Shown here: piece after piece, positions 57,548 through 64,000 of the stretch
Layout of the letters: each line of letters starts with the position of its first letter
Numbering within the stretch: position 1 is the first letter of the stretch
NCBI GenBank assembly: GCA_003550325.1
Contig: QKWP01001072.1
Span: forward strand, 109,086-173,085
DNA length: 64,000 nt
DNA from: Gigaspora rosea
Lineage: Eukaryota; Glomeromycota; Glomeromycetes; Diversisporales; Gigasporaceae
Direction of reading: 5' to 3'
Made by a program: the position numbers and the translations under genes
Notes under the pieces: model-generated
Database searches by the model: none
What the model was told of the DNA's origin: nothing
Seen by the model: the letters and a program-made list of their open reading frames with translations, nothing else

Positions 57548-58319
57548 TTTCTAAATTATCAAATAATCGATGACATATCTGATATTGCTAATTAGAGACC
57601 GTTTATTAGTTTAAAATGTGTACTTATTTTAACGAATATTTTTATATCTATGTAAAAAAGAAAATACTTGGTGCAGATAACCATTTTACACCATACCATA
57701 CCAGAATGAAGAAACAATGTTATTTTGTATCACCCTAACCCTTAGCCGTTTAGGACCAGGTGACCTACATTTTATACAACTTTCAACTGAAATCATATGA
57801 TGATCTATTTTATTTTATCTTGTGCGCAATCAGCCTTGGCAAATCTTGGCAATCCTGTGCAACCTATTTGTCAGCGTTCGTGTCGAATATTTTCTATTAT
57901 TGTACATATTCAGGTTATTGCTGCACGAAATTTTTATTTCACAAATTGCCACCTAAAATAATAAATTCCTGTTGCATACGTGCTTATTTTATCCGTTAAT
58001 ATATTAAATCTTTTAGTTTGTTAACCAAACAGTAAAAAACCTAGTTTTTAGTTTTTTTAGCTTTTTCTATCCATTGACAACACCAAAGTATCCAGTTGTT
58101 CCACAACAATCGATTCGGATAACGAATTAGGTTAGGGTTCAAAAAAAGAGGCACGATGGATTTGACGAGTGTCGTGACAGGATTTCGAGGTTATCAAACC
58201 GTCAATACAGACTATAATCACAACAATCAAACATCGTAGGATTATGTAATCGAACTTGATGTCTCAGTATTTATTAGCATATTTTTTGACGCCAACTCAA
58301 TAACAGCTAACAAGTTGGT
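57548..58319. other. Intergenic, no gene seen
   Basis: No coding frame with recognisable content. The 79-codon ORF at 57760 is compositionally ordinary and unsupported. Confidence 0.35.
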
Positions 58320-58321
58320 TA

Positions 58322-58542
58322 CCATAAATTCTCGAAATAGCGGGCATGAAAGATTTCGAAATAACGCCCATGCGCGTCTCGAAATAATGCGCACCCCTAC
58401 ATTAATATCATGTTATGTGTATAGTTTATTAAAGCAAATTGACCTAATAAGTAGTCCAAAAAAATTAACCTATATTCAAAATAACGCCTGTGGGCGTATT
58501 CGAAATAACGATCAGATACCCGCTATTTCGAGAATTTTATGG
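58322..58542. mobile_element. MITE (221 bp) with CCATAAA-type ends and TA duplication
   Basis: The ends CCATAAATTCTCGAAATAGC and (opposite strand) CCATAAAATTCTCGAAATAG are flanked by TA (58320-58321, 58543-58544). Subterminal TTCGAAATAACGCCCATGCG repeats link it to the element at 52223-52973. The overlapping ORF 58315-58710 is an artefact of this repeat. Confidence 0.85.
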
Positions 58543-58925
58543 TATCTATTTTTAGAGGAATGTGGTAATTACTTTTTTACTGCTATATTAATCGATATTA
58601 GTGAATTTTTCATAAAGTTATATTCACATGAATTCTTCCATTGTTTTTTTAACCTTTTTAAGTTGGTGGTTTTTTTTTGGTGTAGCTATCTTAGGCACAA
58701 TCTTCAATAATACACTTTCCCGTGACTTGTTACCTATTATTCTCAATTACCATCAGGACGATTTGATATAGAATTAGCATTGTACCTTTGGTAACCAAAT
58801 TAATATGGAGATAGAACAAAAATATTATGCAGATTTACGTTATTGCTTTACAAGCTGCTTATAGGCTTGACACGTATTCCAATTTTGGGTGGTAGGTACT
58901 TTCTTTCTATACGGTTGTTACGTAA

Positions 58926-59611
58926 TTAATAATGCTGTATAATTTGAAAAGAATTAAAACAGTATGCATAATTATAAAATAATAAAAATAAAATCATATA
59001 TTTGTTAACCCGATCAAATTGAAAGCCACAATATGAAATAAATCCTGTTGTGAAGCAGTATATACAAGTGTATAATGTATATAGTACAGCCCCGGCGGCT
59101 GAAAAAAATTCTTGTCAGTGGAATACGTACGCAAACGGGTACAAAGCGTTTTTATTAAAAAATCCTAATCATATTAAATTATCTAATGTGCTTTTGCGTC
59201 TATTATCTGTTATATATTTTTTTAAGCACATGCATGTTTAGAATAAATTATACATAATGAATAGCTTCAATATATAACAAAAAACGTTTTAATAAATCTT
59301 TTCTTCATTTAATTGTATTTTCCTCAGAATAACATTTATAAGCGATAAACTTATACTTCAAAGAGATTAAATCGAGTCTAAATAAAATATAAAATTATAG
59401 TAATAAATTGTTTAATTACAAGTATTATAAGTTTAATGTAGTACTCACCGGCAGAAATTTCAACAGGATCGATAGATTTACTTAACGATGCTGCTTATAT
59501 AAACATAATTAGTTTTAAATCAATGAATAACATAATGTAATTAATTTTTAAATAAATACCTTTAACAGCACTTGATATTTTTTGAGTGTTGATAATTTTG
59601 CTCGTATACAT
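58926..59611 (-). CDS. Candidate small three-exon gene, unknown function
   Basis: Exon 1 (59611-59560) reads MYTSKIINTQKISSAVK with a GTATTT donor. Exon 2 (59493-59449) after TATATAAG reads AASLSKSIDPVEISA with a consensus GTGAGT donor. A possible exon 3 from 59098, after TTTTTTTCAG, reads AAGAVLYTLYTCIYCF and continues hydrophobic to a TAA at 58926-58928. Exons 1 and 2 keep one frame and look coding. The 350-base second intron and the third exon are weaker. A small membrane (perhaps mitochondrial) protein is possible, but I do not recognise it. Confidence 0.3.
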
Positions 59612-60497
59612 AATAGGTTAATTTAAAAATATATTATAATATTTAACAATAATAATAAAAATATAAAATTTGATAATGCGAAATTTTTAAAAATTTTGAA
59701 AATATGAGAAATATTGCAATATATTGTGAAAACTGCAGATTTACATGATAATATGCGAAATATTACCTCCTGTGACCCTGAAATGATATAATTAGATAGA
59801 GGTTTGCATTGTTTTATTTGGCCTATTTTGCAATATTTTGCAATATATTTCGAAATATTTCGAAAGAAATACATACCAAAATCTTTTGAAAGATTGCAGT
59901 TCTTTTAAAAAATTTCGCATTGATCGCAATTCTTTGGAAAGATTTTGTCATGCAATTTCTTTCAAAAGATTTTGTATATTTATTTTGCTGATGTATATGT
60001 AAACTATAAAGCAAAAAATATATACTAACAAACTATGCTTAATTTTAGAAAAGAAAAAAAATTTTTGCGAATATTCCAGAAAAATCTTTAACATGTTATT
60101 CTTTGTTTATATTGAAGCAAAATGAGCACTCTTGATATCAACTTCAATTAGATAGGTGCAATCCTGATTTGGAAGGAGTAAATAGTACCAATTTTCTGGA
60201 GGGGTAAGCTGGATTTCCTACTTTTTGGCGAAATTTCAAAAAAACCAAGAGAAGGTGCTAAAAGTACCAACTTGCAAAAAACTGAAAATTTCTGTGCATT
60301 TTGCTATATAAAATATTGTATAACAAGCCCACAATTTATAATTTCAAAATTTATAATCTTTTCTATATATTTTTCTAATATAAGTATAAAGTTCAATATA
60401 CTATTCTTTTGTTGTTTCCAATTTTGAAATACTTGATGATATCTATTATTTGATTTGCTAACTGCTTTTTTTAAATACAATTAAAATAGTAATTTAT
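59612..60497. other. Intergenic with AT-rich local repeats
   Basis: 59660-60000 contains repeated TTTGCAATATTTTGC, CGAAATATTTCG and CTTTTGAAAGATTGCAG / CTTTCAAAAGATTTTG, giving local inverted repeats. No gene was seen. Confidence 0.4.
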
Positions 60498-60513
60498 AAT
60501 AGTTTTATTGTCT

Positions 60514-61354
60514 AAAAAGATCTTCCGCAACTCTATCCGCCGATCACTTGTACCAACAAAATCGCTAAAATTCCGAAGAAAACAGAAGAAAAACTGGAAG
60601 ACACATGCAGTTGGCAGCTATTATTTAGGGATACAGTTAATTGAGTATCTTGCTAGTAGCCCCAGAGTTTATCACTCACCACACCACCGGCACTTGTCGT
60701 TTAGAGGTAAAGTTCATAGACTACCTGCCAACAAGCTCAGAGTTTATCACTCACCAAACTAAGAAGACTCCGGTTGGTTCCCTGTCGGATATTGGACTTA
60801 CACGGGAAGGACAACACTCCTTTTTCTATTACAAGTAAAGAACTGGTGCCATCGATTTTTTTTTTTCGAAGAATTTTCAGAAAAGTAGGCATTTTGCCAT
60901 ACCCCCTCCAAAAGATCGGCAGTGTTTACTCCGTCCAAATCGGGAAGGCACCCATGAAGTTGGATTTGATCGTCATGAGTGGCTTGGAAACAAATCACGT
61001 GGACTGTCGGTTGAGGTCTTAGAAGAAACACTTTAGAAAGTTCCCGAGTATTTAGGTTTAGTAGTCGGATCACTTAGACTACTTTTTTTTCATTTAACAT
61101 AATGGGACCTGGGCCATTGTTGGTTAGGGTTTTATGTTAAAATTTTTATTTCGAAGTCTGTCGGTTGTTGTGAAATAACCTAATAGCTAACTTTAGACCA
61201 CGGGTAAAGATTTAAAGTAGCGGGAGGCAATAGTGAAGCCCGAGTTTTTTTCATTCCTTTAGTTAAAAACTATATATTATCTTCACTACATGTATTAATA
61301 ATATTAACTAATAAAGAATAAAGAGCCTGGTCTCAGGTATAAAACGAAAAAAAA
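60514..61354 (+). mobile_element. LINE-like (poly-A) retrotransposon insertion, truncated
   Basis: The 16-base sequence AATAGTTTTATTGTCT occurs immediately before (60498-60513) and after (61355-61370) this block. The block ends in AAAACGAAAAAAAAA, the expected product of target-primed reverse transcription. The interior has higher GC than its surroundings and partial frames (EDLPQLYPPITCTNK-like, and REGQHSFFYYK) with stops. A ~75-bp internal duplication of CAGAGTTTATCACTCACCA lies at 60665 and 60739. A small hairpin GCCTGGTCTCAGGT precedes the tail. No reverse-transcriptase motif survives, so it could also be a long SINE. Confidence 0.7.
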
Positions 61355-61370
61355 AATAGTTTTATTGTCT

Positions 61371-61670
61371 TAATTTGCTATTGTGCAATTATTAGATATA
61401 GATATTTGATATATAAATTTGCTTTATATACTTGTTCTAATTTATTTAAGGCTATATAGCAAATTAAGTTTTATTACAAATTAATTTTAATATTCTCCAA
61501 CTAGCAATTGGTAAAATGTTTTTATACTCAATAACAACTTGACTGTCTTGATAAATTGTGATTGAATATGAATTGTTATTAATATTTTGTAAAAAAAACT
61601 AATTGTTTAGAAAGAACATGAATTTGAAAGTTTAAATAGACAATTTTCATAGTTGGGTTGTAGGTATAGC
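61371..61670. other. AT-rich intergenic, no gene seen
   Basis: Nothing recognised between the LINE-like insertion and the MITE at 61671. Confidence 0.4.
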
Positions 61671-61928
61671 AGCTAGTGTAGACCTTTCAAATGGACTATT
61701 TAAATTAGGTACCAAAAGTGCATGTGTAGCTAGTTGTAAACTTGTCTATATAACAAATATCATTATTAAATTAACTTCTTTTATTTTTTATATTTAATGG
61801 CCATTTACTTTGGTAGGAGTTTTATTGAATATTATATGATATTTGTTATATTGATAAGTGTACAACTAGCTGCATATGCACTTTTGGTGCCTAATTTAAG
61901 TAGTCTGCCTGAAGGTTTTACACTAGCT
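61671..61928. mobile_element. MITE-like element with ~95-bp inverted arms
   Basis: The left arm begins AGCTAGTGTAGACCTTTCAA and the right arm, on the opposite strand, AGCTAGTGTAAAACCTTCAG. TTAGGTACCAAAAGTGCATG and TTAGGCACCAAAAGTGCATA match further in, up to ATAACAAATATCAT. It contains an unsupported ORF (61797-62009). Confidence 0.75.
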
Positions 61929-62427
61929 ATATATCTGCAAACCAACTACAGAATTTGGCTATTTAAATTCTCTGATCCATGCTTCGTCTACTATTTATAT
62001 ACTCATTGAAACTTTTTTATTAGTAGTTTCCAGGGTTATTTTTAATAACCTATCACTTTAAATTGCTAGCTGCACTAAATATAATTTACTTTATATATTT
62101 AGGTGGTCTTTAATAACATATACACTTACTGAAGCTTAGACTTGACTTAAAATGAATTCTCAAACCTTATTGAAATCTATATTGTTCTTATAAGATTTGT
62201 TCTAATACTAGTACTAACTTTATTCTAGTAGTACTATCAAAGATTGTTAATCTACCTCCTTATTTAGAACTTGCCAAACTGGTTTATGTTTTCTAGTTTC
62301 TTGGATTTGATAGTGTGACAAATACTATTGTACTCAAGAGCTCCTATTCAAAATAGTAAAACCAAGATTACAGGTATTTTTATTCAACTAATTTGAGCTA
62401 TAGTTACCAAAACACAGGCCTATTTTC

Positions 62428-62512
62428 AAAACATCACCGATATGATTCGAACTTTTGACCTGCTGCTTGAAGGTAACAACCTGGCTACTTCTCTAGGTTA
62501 CCACACCCTTAT
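62428..62512 (-). other. tRNA-like sequence (possible tRNA pseudogene or SINE head)
   Basis: On the minus strand the order GGTAACC … TAGCCAGGTTG … CAGGTCAAAAGTTCGAATCA contains a good B-box-like element (AGTTCGAATCA) and a weaker A-box-like one. A convincing acceptor stem and anticodon arm could not be drawn, so no amino-acid identity is given. Confidence 0.3.
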
Positions 62513-63660
62513 ATTTAATAAACTTATCAGTAGCCAAAGCAGGATGCCTTTAAAAAAAAACCAATTATTTTATTTTATTTATTTTATATTTATAAAATAA
62601 TGATACTATATAATAATTGCCAACTTTATTTAGGTTTAAATATATAATATTACTAAGCAAACAGATATACTAATTAAATAATTAAGGGCTAAAAAATAAT
62701 ATTTTTAATAGTTTTTAAGCTGTTTTATTTTGAACTAAACCTAAATATGCAAGCCCTGAACATTTAGTAAATTGATATATTGAAGTTATTGCTCTCTCTA
62801 GCAGTTTATCTGTTGACTAGTTCTTTTGCTCTAGAAGCAATTGAGACAATACTACTACTTTGTCTACTTTTTTTTACTAATATATCCTAGTTGTAAAGGG
62901 CTATGTATAGAACATATTATATAAATAATAAAAAGTTTTTATTAAGTTGCAATAAAATTCAAGTTCTAATCATATAAAAATAGAACAAGATGAATTTTCT
63001 TTTATTTTTTGCTAATTACATACAGATTTCAATTAAAAAAAATTAAAGATTAGATTAAAGGTTTATTTATAATAATTTTAACAAAAAATTTTTTGTATAA
63101 AAAAAAAAGGAGTTACTTTGCCAAAATTCTAAGTTAAAAGTAATTTTTTAAAAAATTTATTGTTTTGTCATACAAAATTGATTTATATATTACATCTGAT
63201 CCTAATTTTAATTAGCAAATTAATTACAAATAATTATTATACTATTATTACTTGTCGATGATAATGCTGAAATCAGATGATCCTGAAATTTCGATTTATT
63301 TTGATATAAAATTTTAAGATTTTTTTGAGATGTTTTTTTTTGTCTTTGTCTTATAAGGCTAGGGTAAGGTTTGGGTGTAGATTTGATATTTAAAGAGTAT
63401 ATGTGGATTTTAGCAGGGCTTATAGTTTCAAATCAAGACTCCAAATTTCAGCATCATCTGATTTCAGCATCATCCCCGACATTACTTAAAGTGCAAATTA
63501 GTAATTTTTTTAAATATATTGTGCTCCAGTTAAATATAGAAGAAACTTGTATTTTTATAAAAAATTATGAGTTATAACATTTGTATAATTGGCTAACTGA
63601 TGTAGATCCAAATATAATTATTAACTAATAAAATTAATTAAAAATTATTTTAATATTGTT
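62513..63660. other. AT-rich intergenic, no gene seen
   Basis: The 68-codon frame at 63371 and other short ORFs lack support. An inverted pair (TGCTGAAATCAGATGATnCTG at ~63268 and CATCATCTGATTTCAGCATC at ~63451) suggests a decayed MITE at ~63260-63475. Confidence 0.4.
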
Positions 63661-64000
63661 ACAGTACCGGAAGCCTTCTTTAATTCCGATAGAGTAACAA
63701 TCACACGGCTCCTGAGATCCCTTCCTTTGGGCGTGAAGCGGTGTGCAAGAGGGAAGTATAGTTTCTTTTATGCCTGTAAGAAACTACACACTTCTCTGAG
63801 GCAGTTCGGTATAAAACAACAAGAGATAATACACGGTTTATTAAATTAACAAGAGGGCTATTCCAAGGTGTCTGTTACTTAGAAATCCCAAGAGTTTATT
63901 AATAATAAGAGAGGAGGATAAATAATATAAATGTAAAGATAAAATACAATGTCTGGATCTGTCTAAAACTAAGGGAAATAAGGTGGGTTTATATATCTAT
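63661..64000. other. Higher-GC segment running out of the window
   Basis: From ACAGTACCGGAAGCCTTC onward, base composition and texture change (TCCTGAGATCCCTTCCTTTG, GGGCGTGAAGCGGTGTGC, AGGCAGTTCGGTATAAAA). A TATAAAA-like box is followed by a run-on without ORFs. This resembles the beginning of another transposable element (for example an LTR), but its other end is outside the window. Confidence 0.25.

Noticed and set aside
58315-58710. 131-codon ORF as a gene
   Set aside because: Its first half is the inverted-repeat element 58322-58542, and the remainder shows no domain.

Overview
This is an AT-rich eukaryotic (fungal) genomic window. It has short GT-AG introns, almost no conserved housekeeping genes, and is dominated by transposable elements. 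Two long genes encode tandem Sel1-like repeats (36-residue units) followed, after one intron, by a TKL-type kinase domain with the HCDLHSGNIL and GDLG signatures. From established knowledge, massive expansion of this Sel1-kinase architecture plus a repeat-laden AT-rich genome is typical of arbuscular mycorrhizal fungi (Glomeromycotina, Rhizophagus-like). The organism assignment is inference. A 329-base run of N marks a draft assembly.

Layout. 1-616: 3' exons of an unidentified gene. 1219-1947: a TA-flanked inverted-repeat element carrying a small Cys-rich gene. 3741-9880: a structurally complete LTR retrotransposon (two 757-758 bp LTRs, ACGT target duplication, polypurine tract). Its interior encodes a broken Gag-like protein continued by Sel1 repeats and, further on, the beginning of a Sel1-kinase domain: a host gene family captured in a retroelement. 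10189-16412: two direct 1.2 kb repeats flanking a decayed Sel1-kinase pseudogene (11831-14110, minus). 17.2-25 kb: a cluster of nested inverted-repeat elements, several hAT-type MITEs with 8-bp target duplications, a GATTAGTC/GACTAATC palindromic array, and two ~290 bp hairpins on either side of the N gap. 28040-30529 (minus): a nearly complete three-exon hAT transposase gene with a BED finger. 31-37 kb: more MITEs, minisatellites and A-rich low-complexity DNA. 37513-42941: a pogo-type element with TA duplication, a DDD transposase gene, a nested hAT MITE, and a fragment of a host striatin gene that retains its intron.

44579-48110 (+) is a Sel1(21)-kinase gene with two frameshifts in the kinase part and a tandemly duplicated 5' end. 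53192-55673 (-) is a second Sel1(12)-kinase gene with an intact frame, but its catalytic loop and glycine loop are altered, so it looks like a pseudokinase. Between them lie a Tc1-like remnant, a 1.7 kb inverted-repeat element related to the 22 kb hairpins, and a pogo-like MITE with a second element nested in it. 56-64 kb holds more MITEs, a LINE-like insertion with a 16-bp target duplication, a possible small three-exon gene (minus) and a tRNA-like sequence.

No operon logic applies. The genes do not form a pathway. The common theme is Sel1-kinase copies in four states (possibly active, pseudokinase, pseudogene, retroelement-captured) in a transposon-rich neighbourhood. Many disruptions lie in A/T homopolymers, so some may be sequencing errors rather than real mutations.
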